Origin: Ettlia oleoabundans
Lineage: Eukaryota > Chlorophyta > Chlorophyceae > Chlamydomonadales
Length of the DNA stretch: 17,921 bases
Direction: 5' to 3'
Assembly: GCA_019693395.1 (NCBI GenBank)
Contig: JAAMXP010000046.1
Coordinates: 1 to 17,921, forward strand
Shown: one piece after another, positions 1 through 9,900 of the stretch
Layout of the letters: every line of letters starts with the position of its first letter
How positions within the stretch are numbered: position 1 is the stretch's first letter
Position numbers and translations under genes: made by a program
The notes under the pieces: model-generated
What the model saw: the letters and a program-made list of their open reading frames with translations, nothing else
Databases searched by the model: none
What the model was told of the DNA's origin: nothing

Positions 1-87
1 CCGTTGCACTTGGGTGTGTGTGCTGGTGGGCATAACAGGGCTGAAGCAAACGCGCAGGCTTGGCAACAAGAGGTCATCCAACACGAT

Positions 88-110
88 GCAGCAGGCAGGC
101 AGGCAGGCAG
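88..110. repeat. Short CAGG repeat
   Basis: GCAGGCAGG-type run of about five units in the last visible intron of gene B; sense strand CCTG. Confidence 0.9.
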
Positions 111-184
111 TTAAAGCAGCATACGTGACATCGCGACCCTGCATGCTATGCAAGAATAAGGGCAGGCGGCGAGCAAAAGCTCAC

Positions 185-1763
185 AGGCACACAGTGCTGC
201 ACAAGCTCCAACAGCGACTGCTGCCTGCCCTCCACGGCTTGCTGCAGGTGCAATAGGCGCATCACAAAAGCATCCTCGTCGCCGCTGCTGCTGGTGGCAG
301 ATCCGCAGCCGCCAGTTGAAGGGCCGCTGCCTGCAACTGTGGAATGCGTGGAGGTGGAATCCGCTGACATTGAAAAAGCCCCACCCCACCCCATCCCACT
401 GCAGCCACCACCACCCTCACCCCAACCACAAACCCACGTGCACCGACACACTCAATGACTGCTGTTGCTACCCATACTTCAACACATGCTGCTCTTGCCT
501 CCGACCAACACTGCCGTTCATGGCAACATTGCTGCCAGTAATGCGTTTGCTGCCGCTCAGCTCACCCTGCTGCTCCTGCCTGGCCTGCACAACGAGTTCT
601 ATCATCTGCTGACCCACCAAAACCGGCTTGAGGGCCTGGGCTAACTGCGGAAGGAGGAAGACAGACACTCAAGCAGCGGAGTCATACTTTGCTCCAGGAA
701 GAAGAAGGATTGGCACACCAAAAAACAGCCCCGCCCAGGACCAGCAGACCTATCCATGCTTTACGTAGCACTGCACAGGACACCCTTATGCTTCAAAATT
801 ACATTTATTACGCCGCCGCCGCCGCTGTCCCCCCCCACCTCCTCAACCCCCCACCCCCACCCCCCCACACACAGCATTCCACGCTTTGTACAGCCTGTCC
901 TTGCCTTGGCACTCCTGGCCTCAGCCTCGGGCTTGCACATCAGCGCAGCCTGCTCAAGCATCTCCGCCCGCATTACAACCTCGCCACACACTCCATCTGT
1001 AGGGAGAGCACACAAAATGTGGCTGGGCACAAGTGAGTGCACCACTGCCAATATCAACGGTGAGTGACTTGGACAACGGTACTTGAGTATAGCAGATAGT
1101 AGACAGACAAGCAAAGCCCAGCATGTGGGACAAGTGATGCCGACAGTGCGGGCGAGCTCAGACTTCTCGCCTGCACATCACGCTGCTAACCACGACTTGC
1201 AACTGCACCCGCCGCGACTGGCTGCTGCATCAAAAGGCATTAGGCATGAAGACTCACCCATTTTCAGCGCCAATGCACTCTGCTCCTCCAACCACTTGGT
1301 CACCAACACGTTCAGGGGCTCGTTCAAGGTTGCCATCTGCAGGCGTAGATGACTAGTGATGCCCCTGGGAACCCTCGCCTTGTGCTCCGTACGCCAGGAG
1401 CCTGCTCGAAAGACCACTGCATACAGCAACATGAACTGATGAGGAAGATGAGGGGGCAAAGAAGCAGCACGCAGGCACCACAGGCCGATGCGACACGGGA
1501 CCCCCCCCAAGCAACCGCAATGCTGTCAGGCCCGCACATTGCTACTTTGCAAGCATGCACGCATGCGTCATGATTGGCAGCCTACTCCAGGCCGATACAC
1601 GTGCTCAAATGGAACCTCCAGCATGCATACACCCACGCTGGAGATCATCTTCCTCGACTAGCATGCGGGTAAGGGGGTACTCCAGCAGGTCCTTCCTGAT
1701 GTCGGTGTCCGACTCCGGTATGCCTAGAAGGTCATCCGCTGCAAAGCCACTTCCCGACCCGTC
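185..1763 (-). CDS. Gene B, exons 7-11: C-terminal part visible in the window
   Basis: Exons: 1763-1633 (AADDLLGIPESDTDIRKDLL), 1364-1258 (MATLNEPLNVLVTKWLEEQS), 996-905 (VVMRAEMLEQAALMCKPEAE), 644-566 (ALKPVLVGQQMIELVVQARQ) and 330-185 (DEDAFVMRLLHLQQAVEGRQ). The last four keep phase if the 905 donor is AAG/GCAAGG (a GC donor) and the 1258, 566 and 185 donors are GTGAG. The 1763/1364 join is uncertain. The obvious CAG acceptor before 1336 does not fit the GTGGGT donor at 1636. An upstream acceptor at 1365 with donor gtgtat at 1632 does fit. The gene continues beyond position 1. Confidence 0.55.
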
Positions 1764-4484
1764 CTGCACATACAGGGAGCCAGCCATGAAAACATACAGG
1801 GGAGCAGGTTGTTCGTTCGGCTGAACCCAGGCTCAGCAGTGCTCTGCTACACACACCACCTGCTCCATCTGCGCTGCTGCCTGCTCTCACACCTATCCTT
1901 TGCATGCTCCCAGGCAGCCCAAGGAAACACCTGCTAGTGCAGGCAGCCCCACCTTCAGCCGAGAGCTCACGGCGTTGACATCCACTCCTTCCAACTGCTG
2001 CATTAACTTTGCCAGCAAAGGCAGCTCCTGCTGCAGACTTGCACCTGCTGCGGCGATGGCGATAGGTTGGGCTATGAGCGCCTCAAGCTGCCGCACACAT
2101 TCGTCATATTCGTCATAGGTTGATGATGCGCTGCTGCTGGCTCCGCTGTCCCCAACCGCCGAGACAGGCAGAGAGTAGTGCACAGTGTTGTCAGCTGAAA
2201 GCTGCTGCAGGGCCAAGTCAGCTTGATGTGCACTCTCCTGCAACGCTGCTGCAGGCATGCCTTGCAGCAGCTGTTCCTTCAACTCTGCCACAGGCATGCT
2301 AGCTAGATGCAGCAGAGCGCGCAGCTGCTCCGGACACTGATCTGCACTGAAGGCCTCACTGGCCGGCACCCCAGCCGCAGCCAGCTGCTTGTATAAGAAC
2401 TGGGTCATCTGCGGACGGGGGAGGCGCCCACAACGCAGCAAGAACAGAGTCAGGAAACCGATTAATATATAACAAGATCCCACCCAGCGAAGCGAGGGCT
2501 TTACGGTGGAGAAAATATGCGGGTGCAGGCTGCACCACCCCGTGTGCGCCTACAGCCGGCATTGCCCAGGTGCAGCAAGGCTCTGCCAGCCAACCTGCCG
2601 GCCACTGCGACGGGAACCAACACTGCGCACATAGGCAGCCGGGAGAGTCATGCAATCTGGGGGTAAAAGAGTGAGCCGCACCTCGAATGACCTCTTCCGT
2701 GCAGTAAACATGCGGTCAAGGACAGCCTTGCGCTCCTCCTTCTTCTTCTGCTCCTGCTCCCGCTTCCGCTTGATTGTGTCGTAGTCCACCTGCCGCTGCA
2801 GCTCCTGCACCGCCTGGACCCGCACTTTCAGCAGCTCCTTGTCCCTTGCAGGCAGAAAGCTGCCTGCATCACCCACAGCAGCATCAAAGCATTGTTGATC
2901 GGGATGTGTTGGGCCTGAGTAACCCATCAACAGCCCACAATCATGCACACCATGCCTAACTCGCGCCCAAGCCAGGATCAGCTTGGCCAGCCAGGTGATG
3001 TCACCAACCATGTGCAAGCACTCAGCAAGCGAGAGCCCTGTAATCAGAAGCCCCATCCATACTCACATGCCGCCATGCGGACCCTGAGAGTCTCCAACAC
3101 GCCAGGGAGCTCAGTCGCTGACTCGCTCACACGGCGCGCCTGCAGCGGCCACGACAGAAAAATGCAAGCGAGTGCCCATCAGTAGGGAGGCGAGCAGCTT
3201 GATGCGCCCCTCGTGTTCCCAGTAGCCGCCATGACCCGCCCCGGGGAGGCCCAATAAAAGAGAATGCAAAGCAAGGCAGCGCTTTCAGAAGCTAAAAGCT
3301 GTGAAGATCAGTTCAGCATCACAAACCACCTTCATGATTCGTTGCCGAATGTCAAAGCCGTCGCGGTCCTTCTGCGCATGTTTGAACAACGCCCGCTCGT
3401 ACTCCTTCAGCCTGAGAGCACACACTTCTGAGGCCTGTGTCGAGCTGCCCCCCGGGCAGTGATCAAGCGGCCAGCTGCGGCAAGGCAGGCGAGATGCACC
3501 ATGCAGGCAGCTGGTCAAAGAGGGGCAGCAGCAGCGCTGGAAAGCAAATAACACGCAAATGAGTTAAGCACAGTACAACGAGCGGCATGCAGCAGGGGCA
3601 CAATGCAAGCAAGCAACAGGGGAGGCGTGAGCAACAGCGACGGACGTGCGAGGGCAGGGCAGTGAGCGGCTGTTGGCAGCAGGGCCCACAGGTCTGAGGG
3701 CACTAACTCCTTGTCCAGGGGCCCAAAAAATTCTGGTGTCAGGCTGGGCAGCCGCTCCCGCGGGATGGCTTGCGCCAGCCGCTCCCGCTGTGCCATGCGC
3801 TGCTCAATGCCCGGCAGGCTCTCCAGCAGGAAGAGCAGTGAGCTGGCCTGAGCCAGCCCTGCCAGGCTGCGGTGCTCTGCTGCAGCGGTCACAGAATGTG
3901 CCAACGCTTCGTGAACCTTGTCCTCAATCTCCCGCTCAACATCAACATCAACATCCAAGCCAATGAGCTGTTCCAAATGGGGCGCCAGGGGAATGCGGCG
4001 GCAGGCAGGCTGAAGCATCCTTTTAGACGTAGCAGCCGGGCAAGCATGCGTGTGTCAAACTGAGCGCGCACATAACCACGGTGTTCACTGCCAATCAAAG
4101 CGACCGCTCTTGTATGGCAGCTGTTCTTGTGTCCCCCAATGCAAGGTGCGGCAACCTGATCGTGCACATCGCCGCCGCCTCCTCGTACGACCCTCCCCAC
4201 TTTCCCCTGGAGACTGTGCTAAACTGCAGCATAGCGCCAGCCACCGCCCTGCTACAGCGCACCTTCACGCCCAAGTCCAGGGCCTCCAACAGCGCTAGTC
4301 GAGCGAGGCAGAGCTCGGTGATGGCGCTGGGATGGTCCTTGGCCAACTCTCGCAGCTGTTTCAGAGCCTTTTGCTGCGCCTTCGCAGCCCCTTTTGCAGC
4401 GCTTTTCCGATACAGCACCCATGCCTCTTTAACTTGCCGCCATTCCCTCGGCTCCCCGCCATCGGGGGGCCGCTTGGGAGCCAT
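185..4484 (-). CDS. Gene B: helical coiled-coil-rich protein of unknown family, 3'-partial
   Basis: Starts at the ATG at 4484, the first in-frame ATG of the first coding exon, downstream of a TATA-like box. It runs through 11 exons (630 codons) to the left edge with no stop. Exons 5' to 3': 4484-4263, 4009-3690, 3411-3330, 3139-3067, 2863-2682, 2408-1953, 1763-1633, 1364-1258, 996-905, 644-566, 330-185. The product is rich in Ala, Leu, Gln, Glu and Lys and almost wholly helical. It has no signal peptide, membrane segment or catalytic motif that I can see, so a cytoplasmic or nuclear structural/scaffold role is the likeliest guess. It follows gene A on the same strand after 455 nt but has its own promoter-like sequence. 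I do not recognise the family. Introns are 189-278 nt, like gene A. Confidence 0.65.
645..904 (-). other. GC-AG intron with G-rich 5' part (gene B)
   Basis: Donor CCAAG/GCAAGG, acceptor CTTCCGCAG, phase 0 on both sides. The available GT sites downstream give the wrong phase. The intron continues into long G runs on the sense strand (869-828). Confidence 0.55.
828..869 (-). repeat. G-run-rich intronic segment, possible G-quadruplex
   Basis: The plus strand is C runs separated by A, CT or TCAA. The transcribed (minus) sequence therefore has at least four runs of five or more G with short loops, about 35 nt inside the intron. A (CCG)n stretch follows at 811-825. Confidence 0.7.
1953..2408 (-). 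CDS. Gene B, exon 6: 152-codon helical segment
   Basis: Largest exon of gene B, bounded by gtccgcag before 2408 and AAG/gtgggg after 1953, phase 0 at both ends. It starts MTQFLYKQLAAAGVPASEAF and continues through several helices (LRALLHLASMPVAELKEQLL, HQADLALQQLSADN). After a short Ser/acidic loop (SASSTYDEYDECVRQLEALI) it ends in LPLLAKLMQQLEGVDVNAVS. The ATG right after the acceptor is probably internal, since exon 5 joins in frame. Confidence 0.7.
2682..4484 (-). CDS. Gene B, exons 1-5: N-terminal helices and basic coiled coil
   Basis: Exon 1 begins MAPKRPPDGGEPREWRQVKE and continues with a helix pair (KALKQLRELAKDHPSAITEL, LARLALLEALDL). Exon 2 has VEREIEDKVHEALAHSV and SSLLFLLESLPGIEQRMAQR, then RLPSLTPEFFGPLDKELVPS. 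Exon 3 encodes LKEYERALFKHAQKDRDGFD. Exon 4 encodes ARRVSESATELPGVLETLRV. Exon 5 encodes a strongly charged coiled coil (YDTIKRKREQEQKKKEERKA). Phases across the four introns are 0, 2, 0 and 1, and match. The exon 2 acceptor (cttcag at 4010) is short of pyrimidines and was fixed by phase and by an upstream in-frame TGA. The exon 2 donor (CCT/gtgggc) is likewise phase-selected. Confidence 0.65.
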
Positions 4485-4738
4485 GCTTCACCCTAAGTTC
4501 CAGTGAATCCCGCGATCAAGGCTGGCCGCCATCCAGAACGGGCCGATCACACGTTGTAATTTCTCGAAGCCTCTGGCTCTACGCCGAGGCAGGCAAATAA
4601 GGCATTTTTGCAAAATTCTTCATATACGTGCTTCGCTGAAAATTGGCGCAAGAGTGCAATCACTGCCATGCTGGCAGCAATGCTGACTGGGCGGCGGCAG
4701 ACACTGCTAGTCATGCCAACTGTAGAGCTGATGCATCG

Positions 4739-4746
4739 CTTATATA
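4739..4746 (-). promoter_or_regulatory. TATA-like box upstream of gene B
   Basis: TATATAAG on the minus strand, 254 nt upstream of the gene B ATG, matching the TATAWAAR consensus. If used, transcription would start near 4710, giving a 5' UTR of about 225 nt. Not proven; a TATA-less promoter is equally possible. Confidence 0.35.
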
Positions 4747-4848
4747 TGCCGCCTGCGTCGGGACTGCGCTATAAGATTGCTGCGTTCAGGCTGCATCCAT
4801 GCAGCACAGCGGTTTCAGCAGCAGACTTGGGCCCCTTACTGGGTTCCT

Positions 4849-4853
4849 TACAG
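4849..4853 (-). terminator. TGTAA polyadenylation signal of gene A
   Basis: The minus strand reads cctgTGTAA-type sequence (CTGTAAGG) 87 nt past the gene A stop. TGTAA is the usual poly(A) signal in chlorophycean algae, where cleavage normally follows some 10-20 nt later. It is the only TGTAA on this strand that I found in the gap. Confidence 0.55.
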
Positions 4854-4939
4854 GACGACCCTAAGCAGCGCTCAGGATTGCAAAGCGAAAATGAAACTTC
4901 TTGCCATGGGAGCAAGAGTGAGCTGTAGCTGCTATAGCT

Positions 4940-6989
4940 TCATGCTGCATGAGTGAACTCATAGAAGAGCACGCTGGGCTGGATGCGTCCCGCCTCGCAC
5001 TTGCGCCGCACCTCGGCCCAGTCACCCACACGGCTGACGCGGGTGTCGTCAAACATGAGCCAGCCACCCGCCTCGGGAACCAACACTAGCGCCTGGTAGT
5101 GCCGCCCGTAGTAGCACACCATGCTGCGCAGGCGGTAGCGGTGCACGACTGCTTGTGCACCTTGGTACACCTGCAAGGGCCACATAAGGGTCACCACATG
5201 CGCGGGCACATGGTACGGGTCTGCTAGGCGGTTAGGGAGATCACTGCACAATCCTTGCACCTGATCATCCTGATTCGCTTCACAGATCCGTCCCTGTCCA
5301 ACACCCCACCCATTCTCCCACCCACCTCGCCCAGGTCCACCACCTCGTCAAGTGCTGCCAGTGTGGCGGCAATGTCCTTTGGTGCCTCGTGGTTAGTCAG
5401 CCAGGCTATCTGCAGGCTAAATACAAGTGGCGCCTGTTCCAGCCGTGTCGTCACCTTGCACGATTTGTTGCAGCCGCCTGCATTGGCACAGTGATCCCTT
5501 ACCACGTAGTGTCAAGGTGGTGGCCAGATTCATGCAGGAGCAACTTGCCACTGTTTATATATATTGAATGTGCATCGAGGCAGCTGCTCACCTACCCATA
5601 TCACCAACTACATAAAAAGACGAAAGGAGAGATTAAGCTCGGCATGCGCACTGCGCAGTGCACGCCAGCGGCCCTCACCTTGGTCTGTGTCGCAGCTCTT
5701 GTAGACCTGCTCCTCAATGCGAGCCAGGCGGGCACCCAGCGTCTTGGGCCCCATGCGCCCCTTCCTGCGCTCCTCTATCGCCTGCACAACCACCTGCCGC
5801 AGCGCGCTGGCCTGCAATAGCGGGTCAGCAGCAATAGCCGCAGCAGGTAATTGACGAATAAATGTAGGACTGCCTGTCCAATGGGAGCAGATCTTTAAAC
5901 CAGTGGAAAGACCTTCATTCTGGCTTAGTGGAACCTACCCGTGTGTTGTAAAAGTATTGGGTGTAGCGGTTTGCGTGGGTGGTCTTGCGGCAGGCGGGGC
6001 ACACCACTGCTTCTTGAACTGTGAGCCCAAACAGCAATTTCAGGGTGGCAGCCACACCGGGTGAAACCTCCTGGATCTGCTCAAACATGGAAAGGAGCGT
6101 CTCGCCCGCGTCGCTCATCTCACCTGCAAGGCAAACCATCTGTTATGAGGGGGCTGGCAATAGACATGCCAACTGAGTCAAGCTGCCAAACATTGAAGAG
6201 GCAGCGCGACGAACGCTGGTTTTGCAAGGGCACGGGCAACATTGCAGGCATGAGCAAACACTCACCCAGCTGGAAGAGTTGGTTGGGCAGCGACGCCAGG
6301 GCCTCTCGCAGCTCTGCAGGATTCACCGCAACAGGGGCGCCGCCACTGGCACTACTAGCAACCTGCTGCTGCTGCGCTTGCCATAGCGCGAGGAACAAGC
6401 GGTGCAAGGAGCGAGCGACAGGGTTCCCGGCAACAACCTGCTCATTCCAGCCCAGCACCTGAAGCAGGGAGTTGCAAGAAGAGAATAACAAACAGCGTGG
6501 TCACTTGCATCGTCATCCCCTATCGTGTGGACACAAATGTATAGCTGCAAGTTGGGACAGCAAAGCCTCGAGCTATGGAGTAACGATACAAAATGCCAGG
6601 CCGACCCCATGCTAAAACTTGCCATGTCACACCTGCTCCCTGAACTCTGCACAGCGCCAGAGGCACTGCACGATGACGTTGAGGAAGCAGTTGTACTCGC
6701 CAGCATCATTGCAAAGACCAGTTAGCGGCACGGTACTTTGGCGTTGCGCTGCAGTGGGCGCCCCAACTGGCGGGAGCACCTGCTGCTGGGCTTGCCCTGC
6801 CTGCAGCTGAGTCCCCGCAACGACAAATTCGGACCCAGCTGCACCATGGGTGTGCTGCTGCTGCTGGAAAGGCTGCTGTGTGGATGGTATGCCCAACGGC
6901 GGGCCAGTGTTGAGCTGCAATGAGCCAGTTGCTGCCCAGGGGCCAGCTGGGGCTTGTGCATTTCTGTCGGCGGATGCCAGGCCCATCAA
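4940..6989 (-). CDS. Gene A, exons 28-33: USP/UCH catalytic domain
   Basis: Exons (5' to 3'): 6989-6633, 6458-6266, 6123-5939, 5811-5679, 5477-5326, 5170-4940; all phases agree. The Cys box reads GLCNDAGEYNCFLNVIVQ, with the candidate nucleophile Cys codon at 6689-6687. The His box is CYYGRHYQALVL (His codon 5101-5099), followed by WLMFDD (Asp codons 5050-5045). Between them are VVCPAC and a CNKSC cluster, which suggest a zinc-binding finger. The segment PLVFSLQIAWLT, then DIAATLAAL, then a VLFYEF ending is the pattern of plant At3g47890-type proteins as I remember them. USPs cleave ubiquitin from substrates in nucleus and cytosol. This subgroup is usually annotated as 'related' because activity is unproven. 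The Cys box has two extra residues between the Asn and the Cys compared with classical USPs, as in animal USP53/USP54. Residues before the Cys box (about 90) are Q/G/A-rich linker. Confidence 0.9.
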
Positions 6990-9900
6990 CTGCAAACAGG
7001 ATGATTTGATGTCAGATTTAAGGCACCGAAAAGAAACAGCCACGCCAGCATGCGGTCCAGAGTTGGCTTGTAAGGGAGCATGCATGCACGCTGCCTGAGC
7101 AGCAAACAGTCATCTCCTGGCAGTGACAAGGAGGTGCGCAACTATGACGTGAAGCGAGAGCGGCAGAATGCAGCGGGGCAGCACATCAATCAACCACCTG
7201 CAAGTATGAGTCCACCTCCTCCTGCTGCCCATTGCCGGGTGGCAATCCCCCACCAACCCCCGCCAACGCCACGCTGCTTGGAAGCGGCTGCAGCTTCTCT
7301 CTCCAGTCTGTGGGTTGCAAGCCAGTGAAGCTGCTGCTGTTGCTGCTGCTACTGAGCTGATCAGTTGCCGCTGCCAGGAACAGGGAGCTGCTTTGATGAG
7401 GTGGAGGCTGCACCTGCGGCTCTATCGGTATTTGCGGAGGCATGGGGTGGCGCGCGTAGCCAGCCAGTGCTGCCGCTCGCGCTGCCGACGCTATTGTTTC
7501 TGGATCTAACTGCACCTTAACAGGTTGCCGCTGCGAGAAGAGCGAGGAACCTATGCTGCTGCCCAGCCCCAGCTCAGGGCTAGTGGTAGCGGCAGCAGCT
7601 TGTTGAAGCACGGCTGCTGCTGCATCCTTGCTGGCAGGGACCTGGCGGTGCAGCGGCTGCAGCAGAGGAGGCCGTGCTGCCATCGACATTGGAGGCATTG
7701 GGAGCATGCTGTCGGCAGCCGCTGCACTGCTGCCTGGGGGGCCCATTGACACCGACAGACCAACAGGCAGAGCGAGGCTGCCCAGCAGAGATGGCTGCTG
7801 CTGCAGGGCCGCCTGCTCTCCAGGCCCCTGGCGCCCGGCCGCATCAGCACCGCCAATGCCCAGCACTTGGTACATCAGCTCCTCCTCTGAGGAACCTGCA
7901 GCTGCCAACCCTAATGCTGCTGGTGCTGCTGCTGGTGCTGCTGTCCGCAATGGCCCTGATGGCTGCAGCGGCAGCGGCTGTGCTGCTGCCGGCGTGCCTT
8001 GCGCCTGCCGCTTTGGTTCCAAGTCTGGCTGCTGCGGGCTTCTGGGCAGAGAGGAGGCCGGCGGGGAGAAAGGCCGTGCCTGCACCCTCAACCGCTGTGG
8101 CTCTACCAGTTCAAGCTCTTCAGGCGACTGCAGGAGCTTCTGCCGTCGACCCTGCTGCCCATTTAGCTGCTGCTGCTGCTGGTGTTGCTGTGGCGGTGGC
8201 GGCAAACTGGGGGCAGTGAGGGGAGCAACAGATGCAGCCTCCGCACGCAGGCGTGGCTGCTTGTGGGGCGACACGGCAGAGCTTTGTGACACCCTGCCCT
8301 GCTGCTGCTGCTGCTGCTGCTGGGAGTCTGGGCGACTGCCCTTGCCAGGCTGGGGCAGGGGGGAGGGAGTCGGCGGAGGGGAGCCCGGTTGCTTGGAACG
8401 CCCCCCGGGGTTCTTCTTGCCCACTGGCTGCCACCCGGCAGCGGTTTCCGCTTGAGAACCTGCTGCAAGGGATGGCGAACGGCTGCTCTGTGCCCCATCA
8501 GCCTCCTCTCCTTCCACTGCCTCGGTTGGACCTGCTGCGCTCGAGCCTGTTTCTCCCGACTTGTTCTTTCCCTTTTTCTCCCCCTTCTTCTTTTTCCGCT
8601 GCTTCGACGCGTCCCCGGCAGCAGCCTCCTGCTGCTGCTGCTCTTCTTCACACTGCCGCTGCTCACACAGCTCATACTCTTGCAGCATGCGGAGGTAGCT
8701 TTCGGGAACATCCCCGCCCATGCCAGGGGTGCTCTGCTGCAAAACGGCTGCCGCCTCTGCAGATGACTGAGGCAGCTGCTCCCAGCTGTCAGGCAGCTGT
8801 TCAACACCTGGGCCAGCAGCAGGGCCACCCTCCCCGCCAGCAGCATCTGCGCTCATGTCGGCAGCAGCGGTGGTGGGAGCAGAGGCCTCGCTGCCCTCGT
8901 CCCCTTTGCTGGTAGCAGCGGCGGCATTGCTGCCATTGACGCCCTTCTTTGATGCCTGCAAGCGTCAAGTACCAGATCAGTAGAAGGTTGGCCTTTGTTA
9001 CTCCATCTACTGTGCATGCATGCATGCACACCCACAGCAGTGCGGAGGGATAAAAGTGGTGTCTCGTGTTGCTAAACAGCAGCAACCAGAATGAAGCAGC
9101 GCCACGCATCAACGCAGCGGGTGCCGCCAGCAGCACAGAAATGCACATTACAGTTCCTGTACCACAACGCAGTGCAGCTTAGCTCATCCGAAGACAGCAT
9201 GTCACGACACAGCACGGCCTAGCAACGTGGCACTCGCCTTCTTCTTGGCTGCCTTTTGCTGCCGCCGCTGCGCCTTCTCCTGCTCCATCTCCTCCTCAAG
9301 CAACAGCTCAGCCAGGAAGCTGTCGCGGGTGCTCTCTGCGGGTGCAGACAGGCAGGCAGACAGACAGGCAGGCAGGCACAGGTGGATCAGCAGTTAAGCA
9401 CGCAGATGGTGAAACAGCAGGGTTGACAGGCAGGTGACCAGACGGGAAAGTATACAGGCGCTGAAAATAGCGCTGTAGCAGGGCCTGCAGGCGGGCGCGA
9501 TCGCAGCAACCAAGCCGCACCCACAAGGCAGCTTGGCACGCATGCCACCACCATGCATAGACCGTGGGTGGGCAGCATACAGTCAGCACCGGTTCAAAAA
9601 TCGTCTCTGACACTCCAACTGTCGCACCTTGCATGGTCCGCCATTCCTGCTGCCATTTAAGGGGGAGCACCTGCCGCAGAGCCATTCCCATCAGCTCGCT
9701 GGCGGGGTGGAAGCGACAGCGCGCGTGCAGCTCACTGCGACAGAGCAGGGGCAGCGAGCTTAACTCGCAAACAAGATTATGCTGCATGCTCCATAATTGT
9801 CCAGAAAGTCCCGTTGGGCATGTTGCAATGCTAGTGTTGCTTGGCGACGGCAGGCGTTCTAAGGCAGGCACACGCAAAGTGGCGGCAAGCGTGGCATGGA

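Larger units (their letters stand above)
4485..4939 (-). other. Intergenic region between genes A and B
   Basis: Holds the 3' UTR and poly(A) signal of gene A and, on the same strand, the promoter and 5' UTR of gene B. There is a TGTAA signal at 4853-4849 and a TATATAAG box at 4746-4739. I see no open frame with coding character. It is locally more A/T-rich than the genes. Confidence 0.6.

Noticed and set aside
1..184. A further gene B exon before the left edge
   Set aside because: A weak acceptor (gcttcag) near position 47 exists, but too little sequence follows to judge phase or coding character.
4263..4484. Resemblance of gene B KALKQLRELAKDHPSA to the start of plant DUF627
   Set aside because: It would be attractive next to a DUF629-UCH gene, but the match is one short TPR-like helix and following exons do not continue the pattern.
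7628..8455. 275-codon plus-strand open frame, plus several other long plus-strand frames between 7.5 and 8.9 kb
   Set aside because: They lie antisense to the linker exon of gene A. Cys/Gly/Ala-rich translations are the expected complement of CAG/GCAGCA repetition, and they have no start context or motif.
9001..9030. GCATGCATGCATGC palindromic run as a regulatory or recombination site
   Set aside because: Lies in an intron, and similar GCATGC elements recur throughout the window; nothing links it to a function.
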